A stretch of 36,996 nt of DNA from Candidatus Gastranaerophilales bacterium (GCA_944324135.1 CALUVE010000021.1:1-36996); one strand, 5' to 3'. Shown: positions 1-8,868, counted from the stretch's first letter. Translations and numbers: made by a program. Notes: generated by a model from the sequence alone, not told the origin.

Positions 1-69
1 ATACACTATTCATACGAATAACTGAAAAAAATTCCTTTCCCTTTTTCCTTTTTTCCCTATTGATTTTCC

Positions 70-98
70 AACGACTATAAAAAAGTCGTTTTTTTTTT
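70..98 (+). terminator. Rho-independent terminator, plus strand
   Basis: A 7-bp stem (AACGACT at 70-76 with AGTCGTT at 84-90) with a 7-nt loop runs into an unbroken T run of about ten. Polarity is plus strand, so it most likely ends a gene lying left of the window. The rest of 1-192 holds no gene that I can see. Confidence 0.7.
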
Positions 99-192
99 GC
101 ATTTTTTACAAAGTCAATACATTCAGGCAGGAAAAACTTTGCCTATTTATACAGAGTTAATACATTGAGGGATAATTCTTGCGCAATTCCAA

Positions 193-1473
193 TTAATTAA
201 AAAGTATCCCGACAATAGCTGCAGACATATAACAGGTTAATGTTCCGCAAATCAACGCTCTTACGCCTAAACGCGCCAGGTTTTTCCGCTGGTTTGGCGC
301 TAATTCGCCGATACCGCCTAATTGAATTGCTATTGACCCGAAGTTTCCAAAGCTGCATAATGCAAAACACGCTATCAAATAGGCTTTTTCTGATAATTGC
401 TGCGGCAGGTTACTTAAATCAACATAAGCAACCATTTCGTTTAATACTAATTTTGTACCCATCAAGCTGCCTACAGTTGTCGCCTCGTGTAAAGGTACTC
501 CCATAAAGTAGGCAAAGACTGCAAAGATTTTTCCAAGAATCAGTCTCAAAGAAAGCTGAGTCAGGTCAAAAGATGCAAAATTTATATGTAAATATTTTAC
601 TATCAGATTTCCAAGCCCGCCTAAAAACCAGTCTATCATTGCAACTAATGCAACAAGTGCCAAAATCATTGCAATGACATTTATGGCAACTTTCATACCC
701 TCAGAAGCTCCTGCTGATATTGCATCAAATACATTTATATATGGCTTTTTACGTTTGCTGTAAGTTATAGAAAATTCTTCGCTGGTTTCTGGCGTATGAG
801 TTTCCGGATAAATTATTTTTGACAATACAAGTGCTCCCGGGGCTGCCATTATTGATGATGCCAGCAAATATTGTGCAGGAATTCCTAAACCTATATATAT
901 CGGCATTGTTGCACCTGATATACAAGCCATACTGCCAGCCATTGACGCAAGTAATTCAGAGCGTGTAAGTTTTGCAAGATAAGGTCTTATCATAATTTGA
1001 GCCGCAATTTGTCCGACAAAGGCACTAGCAACGTTTGAGAGAGCTTCGGCACCGGATACGGACATAATCTTGTTCATAGCTTTCCCCAAAAGCGGTACTA
1101 CGCGTTGCATTATCCCGTAATAGTAGAGAATGTTCACAAGTATCATCATAAAGATTAGAGAGCTTATAAGCTGGAGTGCAAATACATTAGCTCCGACTCC
1201 GAACAACTCATCGAGTTTTACGTTGTTCATAAGGTGTCCGAAAACAAAAGAGCCACCTTCTTTTGCAAAATCAAGAATTTTTTGGATAAATAACCCGATA
1301 TTCAAAAATAATGCGCGTCCGAGCGGCACCTTGAATACAAATACAGCGAGCAGAATCTGTAAAGCAAATCCTGTTCCGACAGTTTTGTAGTTGATAGCTT
1401 TTCTGTTGTTAGACATCAAAAATGCTATCCCGAAAATCAATATAATCCCAAAAATTCCGAAAAATCTATCCAT
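193..1473 (-). CDS. nupC: Concentrative nucleoside transporter (NupC/CNT family)
   Basis: A 426-residue polytopic inner-membrane protein, the usual length for bacterial CNT transporters, which import nucleosides with H+ or Na+. The sequence shows an N-terminal hydrophobic helix, a conserved block GSMACISGATMPIYIG near residue 180, and the family signature GTKLVLNEMVAYVDL near residue 340 (the G-x-K-x3-NEFVAY motif), plus a C-terminal GSIAIQLGGIGELAP block typical of CNTs. The start is supported by a GAGGGCG ribosome-binding site just upstream of the ATG. It lies downstream of the glycogen-synthase-like gene, separated by a hairpin terminator at 1508-1538, so it is probably a separate transcript; a TATAAT lies at 1501-1506 on the minus strand without a clear -35. 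Ion coupling and substrate cannot be told from the sequence. The gene symbol denotes the family rather than proven orthology. Confidence 0.9.
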   Translation of the reverse strand: MDRFFGIFGIILIFGIAFLMSNNRKAINYKTVGTGFALQILLAVFVFKVPLGRALFLNIGLFIQKILDFAKEGGSFVFGHLMNNVKLDELFGVGANVFALQLISSLIFMMILVNILYYYGIMQRVVPLLGKAMNKIMSVSGAEALSNVASAFVGQIAAQIMIRPYLAKLTRSELLASMAGSMACISGATMPIYIGLGIPAQYLLASSIMAAPGALVLSKIIYPETHTPETSEEFSITYSKRKKPYINVFDAISAGASEGMKVAINVIAMILALVALVAMIDWFLGGLGNLIVKYLHINFASFDLTQLSLRLILGKIFAVFAYFMGVPLHEATTVGSLMGTKLVLNEMVAYVDLSNLPQQLSEKAYLIACFALCSFGNFGSIAIQLGGIGELAPNQRKNLARLGVRALICGTLTCYMSAAIVGILFN

Positions 1474-1507
1474 ACGCCCTCATATAATCTCTACAAGTTT
1501 ATTATAC

Positions 1508-1538
1508 AAAAAAGGAGTATAAAAATACTCCTTTTTTT
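1508..1538 (-). terminator. Terminator between glycogen-synthase-like gene and nupC
   Basis: Thirteen base pairs (1508-1520 with 1525-1537) around a 4-nt AAAA loop. The core is GGAGTAT/ATACTCC, flanked by A and T runs that make the hairpin work in either direction. It lies just past the stop of the minus-strand gene ending at 1561. Confidence 0.75.
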
Positions 1539-1560
1539 ATAAAATGTATAAAAAGTTAAT

Positions 1561-4473
1561 CTAATCTTGCTCCGCGTCTGCGATGTCCGGCAGAATTTTT
1601 CTGTCGAATCCGAGTTTGTCGGTGTATTCATAGATTGGTCCTTTTTTACCTTTTTGAGCCCAGCTGAAGTCGATTTCAAGGTCATTTTGTACCATTTTCT
1701 TGTAATCTTCCGGTCTTTCATAGTACATCTTGAGAGCTTCAACAAGCTTGTTGTAGAAAGATTCTTCGCTGACGTAAGGTGCAAGGAAGCCGGTTTTGCC
1801 GTCTACAATAGTATCGTGGAATCCGCCGACATCTGTTGTGATGACCGGTGTACCTTTAGCAAAGCATTCACCCTGAGTCAATCCGCAAGGTTCGTAAGTT
1901 GACGGTGCACAGAAGAATGTGCTTGCTGCCATAATTGCAGGGTTAGGCATGTTTCCTTTCAGAGCAAGAACATGGTTCAATCGTTCTTTATTCTTGCCGT
2001 AAGCACCATTTTTCAGGTCATACAGGTGCTGTAATTCTTCAGCAGCTTCCGGCGGCCCGCCCACGATAAAGAACGGCATTTTCTTGCCAGGGAATAATTC
2101 TTCCCAGTTGTCGAACAATCTGAAGATTGCACCTTTCATTATTGACAAACCTTTCTGGTCTGTTAATCTGTGTGCAAATGAGATTACAGGCGCATCGACA
2201 AAGTCTTGTTCAGAGATGTTAACATTATTGCCCACAACTTCAGGTTTATCAATTTTGCCGGCCATAATAGGTTTGATAAAGGCGTTATAGAATCGTCCTT
2301 TATTTTCAGTTCTTAATTCCATAACTTTGTCTATACCTGTATTCTGGTCGTATTCTGCGAGTGCAAGCTTGTCTACAAAGTTTTTGTTTGCTATTGCGTG
2401 CATATCAACTTTGTTTTTGTCCAGCCCGTTGATGATACCTGAAATTGTACCGGTCTCCTGACGTCTCTGGAGTAACGGATACAGGATACCTGATTTCATC
2501 GGGTCATTTATAACTTCTTTAGTATAATTCTTAGATACAGGGACAAACCAATCTGAGAGTGCTACGCCGTTGAATAGGTGGTTAAAGTGTTTGTCTCCTG
2601 TTCTGCGTTTCATCAGGATAGTGTTGCACATATCATCATTTTCACCGGAAATTCCGCTGTGTGCGTGTTCTGTGATTGCGATTGCGTAGCTGTCGTAGAG
2701 TGTGTTAATAATATTTTCTGTAACTCTGTTTTTGCTCAGCAATGAACCAGAACCGTCATTTGATTTACCCTGACAGCTGAGGTTGTGACCAATCATCAGA
2801 AGAGGCATATCTTTCAGAGCTTCAAATGTATTTTTAGAAATTTCATTGTAGTTATATTCCATTGGAGCACGGTATCTTAACAGACCTGCCATAGAACCTG
2901 CGTGCCAATCGTTGAGTACCATTGAATTTGGAGCTTTGATTTTGTCAAAGGCTTCTTTGTCACAGATTTTGAGGTTGGAGATACCTGTTTTCGGGTTTTT
3001 ATCCTCAGGGTCTGTTAATGCCATGTTGACTTTTAATTTAGCCAGTTTATATACAGATTTTGTAAACAGTGCAAATCTTTCGGTCTCTTCAGCGTTTGTT
3101 GTTGAATCGTAGATATTATCATTGAAGTAGTCCTGAGATTTTACAAATACAAGAGTTTTCTTTTTATTGCTGTTTGGAACACTTTCTTCAGTTACGTAGT
3201 ATTCAATTTTTTCAGGTTTAGTTTGTCCGTTTCTGAATACGTGTGTTGTTGTTTCAGCGGCTTTTTTCAGTGTGAAAGTTTTACCGTTATAGGTGTATTG
3301 ATATTCATTGAGAGGAAGTTCTAAGAATTCCGATTTATTTTTCTGCAAATACATCGGAATAAATGTAGGCATATCTATACCGAGCATAGAGAAGTTATCC
3401 TGTAGATCAACCGGAACAACGCCTAAACCGCCGGTTTTAATCGGCGCATATTCAGCTGTGAGTGACCAGGTTGAAGTTAATTGCGGGAATTTTTCTTTAT
3501 ATGCTTTTATGTCGCGTACAGTTTGTTCAGCTGTTCTATCCAGACGGGAGATAGCTGCGTTGTGGATACTGTTGAGGGTTTCTTCAGTTTTTCTGTTGTC
3601 GATTTTTTTCGCATAGTTTAATACTTGCAAGAGGTTCAGATCAAAGTGTCTTACTGTGTACAACTGCATCAGCGGGTCAAGACCGAGTTCTGTGGCTTTA
3701 ACAGCATCTGTAGCGTGCTGGTTAGCTTCGTTAATTCTCTGGTCAAAACTGTTTACGGTATTTCGTGCGTCGTAGGCAGCATTTTTAGCTTCGTAAGCAA
3801 CGGCTTTTGCTTCGCTGGCTGCGCCTGCTACGCCGTTTGCAGTGTTGATTGCATTTTCGGATTTATTTAATATGTCGCCTGCCTGTTTTGCCGCATCGGT
3901 GATATCTTCTTCCTTAAATCCGTTTTCTTTTAGTTTTTCTTTATTGTTTTTTACGAATTCATTTATGCCGAGAGCTGAACCGATACCTATGAACATACTT
4001 GTCAGGAATGTAGATGCCGGAAAAGCATTTGTCCCGCCGGAGGCATTTCCTGATGCGTTCGGTTTTGGAAGTTCTATTTTAGAGAGAGCTTCTTCTATTT
4101 TCTTTTCAATATTAAGATTTTTTATATCATCAACAGCCTGCTGCATTGCTTTAGCTGCTTTGCTGCTTGATTTTTTTGCTTGAGTGTAGACTACAGGCAG
4201 ACCTATTATTGATACTGCAAGGGCCGTAATACCGCTGTATTTTTCGGCAAATTTACCAAACGATGATTTTTGTGCACTATTTAATGTCGTTTGATTAAAT
4301 GTGTCCGCTGCCGGCTGAGGTTGTAATTGAGGGGCAGGCTGCGGCTGAGGTTGTTGTACAGGCGGTTGTTGGACAATCGGAGCTGTTACGGGTTGTTGTG
4401 CTGCTTGTTGTTGCATTTTTTGGAACGCGGAAGAACTTAATAGATTTGTTGAAGTATTGATTGGATTGCTCAT
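1561..4473 (-). CDS. Glycogen/starch synthase-like GT5 enzyme with membrane/coiled-coil N-terminal extension
   Basis: About 970 residues, roughly twice a normal GlgA. The catalytic part begins near residue 335. It has the ADP-glucose-binding KTGGL motif (about 346-350), LNDWHAG, IGHNLSCQG, GIINGLD, an RLTDQKGL block, and the C-terminal E-x7-E motif EPCGLTQGE (about 861-869) followed by TDVGGFHDTI. These are hallmarks of GT5 synthases that extend alpha-1,4-glucan from a sugar nucleotide. The first ~330 residues are unusual: a Pro/Gln-rich stretch (about 20-57), two hydrophobic segments (about 81-96 and 151-170) and an Ala-rich predicted coiled coil (about 190-260). The catalytic part also has extra insertions relative to ~480-residue GlgA. 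I chose the ATG at 4473 rather than one ten codons upstream because AAGGG sits at the right spacing. Substrate and membrane location are inferred. Confidence 0.8.
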   Translation of the reverse strand: MSNPINTSTNLLSSSAFQKMQQQAAQQPVTAPIVQQPPVQQPQPQPAPQLQPQPAADTFNQTTLNSAQKSSFGKFAEKYSGITALAVSIIGLPVVYTQAKKSSSKAAKAMQQAVDDIKNLNIEKKIEEALSKIELPKPNASGNASGGTNAFPASTFLTSMFIGIGSALGINEFVKNNKEKLKENGFKEEDITDAAKQAGDILNKSENAINTANGVAGAASEAKAVAYEAKNAAYDARNTVNSFDQRINEANQHATDAVKATELGLDPLMQLYTVRHFDLNLLQVLNYAKKIDNRKTEETLNSIHNAAISRLDRTAEQTVRDIKAYKEKFPQLTSTWSLTAEYAPIKTGGLGVVPVDLQDNFSMLGIDMPTFIPMYLQKNKSEFLELPLNEYQYTYNGKTFTLKKAAETTTHVFRNGQTKPEKIEYYVTEESVPNSNKKKTLVFVKSQDYFNDNIYDSTTNAEETERFALFTKSVYKLAKLKVNMALTDPEDKNPKTGISNLKICDKEAFDKIKAPNSMVLNDWHAGSMAGLLRYRAPMEYNYNEISKNTFEALKDMPLLMIGHNLSCQGKSNDGSGSLLSKNRVTENIINTLYDSYAIAITEHAHSGISGENDDMCNTILMKRRTGDKHFNHLFNGVALSDWFVPVSKNYTKEVINDPMKSGILYPLLQRRQETGTISGIINGLDKNKVDMHAIANKNFVDKLALAEYDQNTGIDKVMELRTENKGRFYNAFIKPIMAGKIDKPEVVGNNVNISEQDFVDAPVISFAHRLTDQKGLSIMKGAIFRLFDNWEELFPGKKMPFFIVGGPPEAAEELQHLYDLKNGAYGKNKERLNHVLALKGNMPNPAIMAASTFFCAPSTYEPCGLTQGECFAKGTPVITTDVGGFHDTIVDGKTGFLAPYVSEESFYNKLVEALKMYYERPEDYKKMVQNDLEIDFSWAQKGKKGPIYEYTDKLGFDRKILPDIADAEQD

Positions 4474-4512
4474 ACGTTTACCCTTATTCTTATATGTACA
4501 CACGCTTTTATA

Positions 4513-4542
4513 TCAAAATTCGTGAATAATATTTTTTGCCAT
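4513..4542 (-). CDS. Candidate 9-residue upstream ORF
   Basis: The ORF reads MAKNIIHEF and stops 39 nt before the glycogen-synthase-like start. A GAGGAG ribosome-binding sequence (4554-4559 on the minus strand) lies 11 nt upstream of its ATG. The ATG sits in the loop of a small T6GC/GCA6 hairpin (about 4532-4551). It could be a translated leader or chance; nothing else supports expression. Confidence 0.25.
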   Translation of the reverse strand: MAKNIIHEF

Positions 4543-4617
4543 TGCAAAAAAATCTCCTCGCATTTTGTTACAAATCTTTATTTATTTTTTAATAAACACT
4601 AAAGAAAATGCAGATAA

Positions 4618-4646
4618 ATTTTTGCACAAGAAAAAATCCCTGTCAA
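4618..4646 (-). promoter_or_regulatory. Candidate promoter for glycogen-synthase-like gene
   Basis: Minus-strand TTGACA (a perfect -35, at 4641-4646), 17-nt spacer ending in TGC (extended -10), then AAAAAT (4618-4623; weak -10). It implies a 5' leader of about 135 nt that includes the candidate uORF. Confidence 0.4.
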
Positions 4647-4743
4647 CCCCTAAAATAGCGCAATTGGGTAATTGTATATGGTGTATGATTTACGTTTAAT
4701 ATAATTAATCTTTTTCATACTTCCAGCTATTCTTAATTCCAAC

Positions 4744-4765
4744 GAGCCCGAAAGGGCTCTTTTCT
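4744..4765 (+). terminator. Hairpin terminator with GAAA loop
   Basis: GAGCCC (4744-4749), GAAA tetraloop, GGGCTC (4754-4759), then TTTTCTTT on the plus strand. The U-rich tail exists only in the plus orientation, although the nearest genes on both sides run minus. It may still stop bioA transcription imperfectly, or end an unannotated plus-strand RNA. Confidence 0.6.
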
Positions 4766-4783
4766 TTGAGTCTTGAAAAATCG

Positions 4784-6124
4784 CTATCCTAAAATGTCTT
4801 TCATACACTTATAGGCTTTTTCGACTACAAAATTCATATCATTTTTTTCAATAATTAATGGAGGATTAAAATAAATTACATCACCGAGCGGGCGTAAAAG
4901 TACTCCTTCTCGAAGGGCTTTTTTATAGATTTGGTAGCCCGTTCTTAATTTTGAGTTGAACGGTTCTTTAGTTTCTTTGTTTTTAACAAGTTCTATAGCG
5001 TTAATTAGTCCTATGGAACGAACTTCTCCGACGTTTTTATGATGGAGAAAAGTTTCTTTAATAAGTTGATTAAAATATTTAGCTTTTTCGCATGCTTTCT
5101 CAATAATTTTTTCATCTTCAAGGATATTTAGCACCTCAATAGCCGCTGAGCATGCAAGCGGGTTGCCGCTGTAGGTGTTGCTGTGCATAAAGGCTTTCCC
5201 GCTGTTGTAGTCAGCGTAAAACGCATCAAAAATCTTTTGGGTTGTTACAAAAATTGCCATAGGCATGTAGCCGCCTGTTAATCCTTTTGACAGACACATA
5301 ATATCAGGCGAAATTCCGGCATGGTTGCATGCAAACATTTTGCCAGTTCTGCCATATCCTGTTGCAATTTCATCAGCTATCAGGTGAACATTATATTCAT
5401 CACAGAGTTCGCGTAATTTTTTCAAATACAATGGCGGATAAACTTTCATTCCGGCAGAGCCTTGCAGCAAAGGTTCAACGAGGAGCGCGCAGGTTTCATT
5501 CCCGTATTCTTTGAACATTTTTTCAGCATGCTCAATGCACTCGCAGCAGCAATCTTCACGATTTTTACCATACGGACAGCGGAAACAGTCCGGCCCTTGA
5601 ATTCTGTTTATATCAAGCAAAATAGGCTTGTAAATTTCAGAGTACAAATCCACCCCGCCAACAGATAGTGCGCCTATAGTTTCTCCGTGGTAGGCGTCAG
5701 AGAGCGCCATGAATTTTTTCTTTTGAGGGTTGCCTGTCTGGTAATGGTATTGAAAACTTACTTTCATCGCAGCTTCAATAGCTGAAGAGCCGTTGTCCGT
5801 AAAATTAAATTTGCACAAACCCTCCGGCAGAACTTTTGATAATTTTTCGCATAAGCTAATTGCTGTTTTGTGGCTGAAGTTTGCAAAAATTACATGTTCA
5901 AGTGTGTCAATCTGTTTTTTTACTGCCGCGTTAATCCGCGGATTGCAGTGCCCTAAAAGATTACACCACCACGAACTTACAACGTCTTTATAAACGTTCC
6001 CGTCAACATCATACAGGTTTATACCTTGAGCGTGGTCTATCACTATCGGTTTCAGTTCTTCGTAATCTTTCATCTGGGAGCACGGATGCCAGATGTATTT
6101 CAAATCCTTTTCAGCCCAATCCAT
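4784..6124 (-). CDS. bioA: Adenosylmethionine-8-amino-7-oxononanoate aminotransferase
   Basis: A 446-residue PLP enzyme that transfers the amino group of S-adenosylmethionine to KAPA, giving DAPA in biotin synthesis. The N-terminal WHPCSQMKDYE block is the BioA signature that separates it from other class III aminotransferases. FTDNGSSAIEAAMK binds the cofactor phosphate, LIADEIATGYGRTG carries the PLP-ring aspartate, and CLSKGLTGGYMPMA contains the Schiff-base lysine. Its start lies 3 nt after the bioD stop, and its ribosome-binding site (GGAG) lies just before the end of bioD, so the two are almost certainly one transcript with coupled translation. A Cys-rich insert (CFRCPYGKNREDCCCEC) occurs in the middle, as in several Gram-positive-type BioA proteins; its role is unknown. 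Confidence 0.95.
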   Translation of the reverse strand: MDWAEKDLKYIWHPCSQMKDYEELKPIVIDHAQGINLYDVDGNVYKDVVSSWWCNLLGHCNPRINAAVKKQIDTLEHVIFANFSHKTAISLCEKLSKVLPEGLCKFNFTDNGSSAIEAAMKVSFQYHYQTGNPQKKKFMALSDAYHGETIGALSVGGVDLYSEIYKPILLDINRIQGPDCFRCPYGKNREDCCCECIEHAEKMFKEYGNETCALLVEPLLQGSAGMKVYPPLYLKKLRELCDEYNVHLIADEIATGYGRTGKMFACNHAGISPDIMCLSKGLTGGYMPMAIFVTTQKIFDAFYADYNSGKAFMHSNTYSGNPLACSAAIEVLNILEDEKIIEKACEKAKYFNQLIKETFLHHKNVGEVRSIGLINAIELVKNKETKEPFNSKLRTGYQIYKKALREGVLLRPLGDVIYFNPPLIIEKNDMNFVVEKAYKCMKDILG

Positions 6125-6127
6125 TTT

Positions 6128-6817
6128 TTATATCTCCTTAAATATCGAAATCAGGGTTTCTTTGTCTATATCTAATTCTTTTGCATTTTTTTCTACGGTT
6201 GCTATAACTTTTATACCGGTTAAATTTTCTGTCTGTTTCAGGTTGTCTTTGTGCATAAAATTGTTTTTATCAAAATTATTCAGAATAATCCCTCTGACGT
6301 TTATTCCGCGGCTGCGTGCATATTCAACAGTTAGCACTGTAGAATTTATTGTCCCGAGACCGCCGTCTGCAACTATTATAACATCAAGGTTGAGACCTTT
6401 TATAATATCTTCCAGCAAAAGTTTTTTATCAGTCAGGTTTATCGGGCAGACTATCCCGCCGCAGCCCTCTGTCAGAAGATAATCGTAATCCTGTTTAATT
6501 CTGTTGAAATCACTTTTTATTTTATCAAGATAAATAAGATTTCCGCCTCGTTCTGCCGCAAGATGAGGTGAAACCGCTTCTTCAAATATATATGATACAA
6601 CCTCTTTCGGGTGGCGTTTTATCTCTGCGGTTTCCAGTACAAATTTTGCATCTCCTGGGGTGAGTGTCCCGTCAGGCTCTTTTACAGCTCCGCTCAGCGC
6701 CGGTTTGAAATATCCGCAGTTAAGACCGTAATCTCTCATTTTTTTTACTAAAAGTCCTGATATAAAGGTTTTTCCTATATCAGTTCCTGTTGCTGTTACA
6801 AATATCCCTTTTGACAT
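6128..6817 (-). CDS. bioD: ATP-dependent dethiobiotin synthetase
   Basis: A 229-residue cytosolic enzyme that closes the ureido ring of DAPA with CO2 and ATP to give dethiobiotin. The N-terminus shows the BioD P-loop TATGTDIGKTFISG, then YFKPALSG, a TEGCGGIVCPI block near residue 115, and VADGGLGTINSTVLT. Length matches the family (about 220-240). It is the first gene of a bioD-bioA pair. The start has an AAGAGAG ribosome-binding site. No BirA-type operator was recognised upstream, and bioB, bioF and bioC are not in the window. The gene upstream ends with a hairpin at 6840-6870, leaving almost no room for a separate promoter, so bioDA may depend on read-through. Confidence 0.93.
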   Translation of the reverse strand: MSKGIFVTATGTDIGKTFISGLLVKKMRDYGLNCGYFKPALSGAVKEPDGTLTPGDAKFVLETAEIKRHPKEVVSYIFEEAVSPHLAAERGGNLIYLDKIKSDFNRIKQDYDYLLTEGCGGIVCPINLTDKKLLLEDIIKGLNLDVIIVADGGLGTINSTVLTVEYARSRGINVRGIILNNFDKNNFMHKDNLKQTENLTGIKVIATVEKNAKELDIDKETLISIFKEI

Positions 6818-6839
6818 AAAATCTCTCTTTCTAAAATTA

Positions 6840-6870
6840 TGCGATAACCCTTTTAAAAAGAGTTATCGCA
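6840..6870 (-). terminator. Hairpin between TpsB-like gene and bioD
   Basis: TGCGATAAC (6840-6848) pairs with GTTATCGCA (6862-6870); the inner CTTTT/AAAAG pairs add to the stem. The minus-strand U tract (TAATTTTAG) is weak, so read-through into bioD is plausible; the plus-strand side is also T-rich. Confidence 0.5.
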
Positions 6871-6894
6871 TTTATTTTATAAACTGTGAATATA

Positions 6895-8868
6895 TTACAA
6901 TGCACCGCGGTCAATAAAGTAGTCGTAGTGTCTGACGTCATCGTAGTTGTTGATAAAGTCAGCGTCAACTTCTTTCTTGGCAGCCGGTTTTGCGGTACTT
7001 CTGTTTCTGAGCAGTGCATCAAAGTTAGGTTCTAATGCAAGTTCAAAGTGGAAACGTCCGTATCTTCTGTCGTATTCGTAAGCGTTATTTACAAGCGGGT
7101 AGCCCCAGTATAATCTTGCGCTCAAGTCGCCAGGCAATGCAACTTTCAAACCTAAACCGATTGATGCTAAGAAGTAGCTGCCGCCATAAACATCTTCACC
7201 TGTTCTTGCACTCGGAAATACACCGGAGTGGTCAGCAAACAGTGCACCTTTAACATATCTTCCGATAAACGGTATTTTTTCGCCTGAACGAGGGCTTGTG
7301 ATTTCTCTTGGCATTAACGGGAATTCCAATTCTCCACTCAGGAAGTATCCGTTTTTACCAATCATGATACCTTCGTTGTAACCTCTAACAGTCATCATAC
7401 CACCTGTTTGGAATTGGTCTAAGTATGGGACCTGATCATTTGCACGTCCCGGAATTACCTGATAATTACCTCTCAAGATACCGATTACACCGTGAGAGAA
7501 GTCGTGCAGTCTTACGACGCTACCGTTAATCTTTAAGTAATTTGATTTGTCATCAAATATCGGTGCTGCATAGCCTACACCCTGACTCAAATACCAAATA
7601 CCGTATTTGGTGTCTTTTCTGATTTGTAAAGCTGTTTCAATACTTGTAACTTCATCAAGTCTGCCTAAAACATCGTCTAATTCCCAGAAACCTGTGTCAG
7701 ATGTTACGCGTGCTCGTTTGTAGTTCAAAGATGAAACTGATTTCAATTCAAAGCCCGGAGTTCTGATGAGCGGTTGTGAATAGTACAAAGCATAGTTATA
7801 AGTTCTGCTCTTGATATTCATCCAGTTGTTATCACCGGCGCCGACTTTAGCAAAACCTGAATAGAAACCGAAGCCTAAACGTCCGTCTTTTTTGTTAACC
7901 GGAACACTGTAATCAAAGAACGGGCTGACAGAATATTTGCTGAAATATGTACCGATGTTCATCTGGTCACGATATCCGAACAAACTGTCCGCAGTAATCA
8001 TTGCGCCGCCTCTGATAGGCCCGATTGATGTACGACCCATGTTATCCATCATTAATCTCAGGTGCCATGGAAATTTTTCTTTTGTACTGAATTCAATATC
8101 GGTTGTATTCTTTTCAGCACCGGCTTTCAAGTTAGCTGTAAGGTTTACACCCTCATTGTATCTGTTGAAGTCCAAAATGTCTTTTTCCAAATCAACAATA
8201 TCAAAGAGCTGGTATTGTTTTTGAGGCATTCTGTCTAAGATATATTTGTCTTTTGTCCAACGGTTGTTTTCAACTGTTATATTACCGATTTTTGATTCAA
8301 TAAGTTCAATGAAAATGTTACCGTTTTGAACTGTTTGTTCCGGGAGAAATGCTCTTGCTGTTACATAACCTTTTTCAGCGTACAAATGGTTGATTTCATC
8401 AATAGCTTTTTGAATATCACTGATGAAAACATTTTTACCTACAAGCGGTCTTGTAATATTAGAAATTTCTTCCTGTGTTAAAATTTCTGACGGTGATACT
8501 TCAATTGAGTTTACGAAAACACCTTTAGTATCAACTTCTTCAATAGTTGCCTGTTGTGCTTCAGGAACTTTTATATCATTTTTAATCACCTGATTGCCGG
8601 CGTTCGGGTCACGTTCAATCTGTTTGCGCTCTTCATAGTACTGATAATCTGCGCCAATACCGTGCTCACGGGTTTTGTATCGCATATTATTCAAGTCATT
8701 GTACATACCGCCAACTTCTGATTGACCTTGTTGTATAAGTGCCGGGTCAATACCTGCCGGAGGTGCTGCTAGTGACGGGGTACAGGATGCTGCAAATGAA
8801 AACGCGCACAAGGCTGAGATACATAATATCGCCTTTTTAATTGTTTTTGTTGTATTCATCTTTTCCAT
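6895..8868 (-). CDS. ShlB/FhaC/HecB-type (TpsB) outer-membrane transporter of the Omp85 superfamily
   Basis: A 657-residue precursor with a signal peptide (hydrophobic core about residues 12-30, cleavage near SLAA-PPAG). A POTRA domain spans about residues 110-195 (VFVNSIEVSPSEIL to GNIFIELIESKIGNI). A 16-strand-type barrel fills about 255-610. The barrel has QTGGMMTVRGYNEG, the conserved VRGY loop-6 motif of TpsB/Omp85 proteins. TpsB proteins export one large beta-helical TpsA partner, but none is visible nearby. The last barrel strand appears to end around FELALEPNF, followed by an unusual hydrophilic tail of about 45 residues. An AAGGAT ribosome-binding site favours the first ATG; a second in-frame ATG lies three codons in. 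Confidence 0.85.
   Translation of the reverse strand: MEKMNTTKTIKKAILCISALCAFSFAASCTPSLAAPPAGIDPALIQQGQSEVGGMYNDLNNMRYKTREHGIGADYQYYEERKQIERDPNAGNQVIKNDIKVPEAQQATIEEVDTKGVFVNSIEVSPSEILTQEEISNITRPLVGKNVFISDIQKAIDEINHLYAEKGYVTARAFLPEQTVQNGNIFIELIESKIGNITVENNRWTKDKYILDRMPQKQYQLFDIVDLEKDILDFNRYNEGVNLTANLKAGAEKNTTDIEFSTKEKFPWHLRLMMDNMGRTSIGPIRGGAMITADSLFGYRDQMNIGTYFSKYSVSPFFDYSVPVNKKDGRLGFGFYSGFAKVGAGDNNWMNIKSRTYNYALYYSQPLIRTPGFELKSVSSLNYKRARVTSDTGFWELDDVLGRLDEVTSIETALQIRKDTKYGIWYLSQGVGYAAPIFDDKSNYLKINGSVVRLHDFSHGVIGILRGNYQVIPGRANDQVPYLDQFQTGGMMTVRGYNEGIMIGKNGYFLSGELEFPLMPREITSPRSGEKIPFIGRYVKGALFADHSGVFPSARTGEDVYGGSYFLASIGLGLKVALPGDLSARLYWGYPLVNNAYEYDRRYGRFHFELALEPNFDALLRNRSTAKPAAKKEVDADFINNYDDVRHYDYFIDRGAL

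Larger units (their letters stand above)
4474..4783. other. 310-base gene-free interval
   Basis: No conventional gene seen. It holds the candidate short uORF and promoter for the leftward glycogen-synthase-like gene, and a plus-strand hairpin terminator at 4744-4765 that no visible plus-strand gene explains. No tRNA or recognisable riboswitch was found. Confidence 0.6.
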
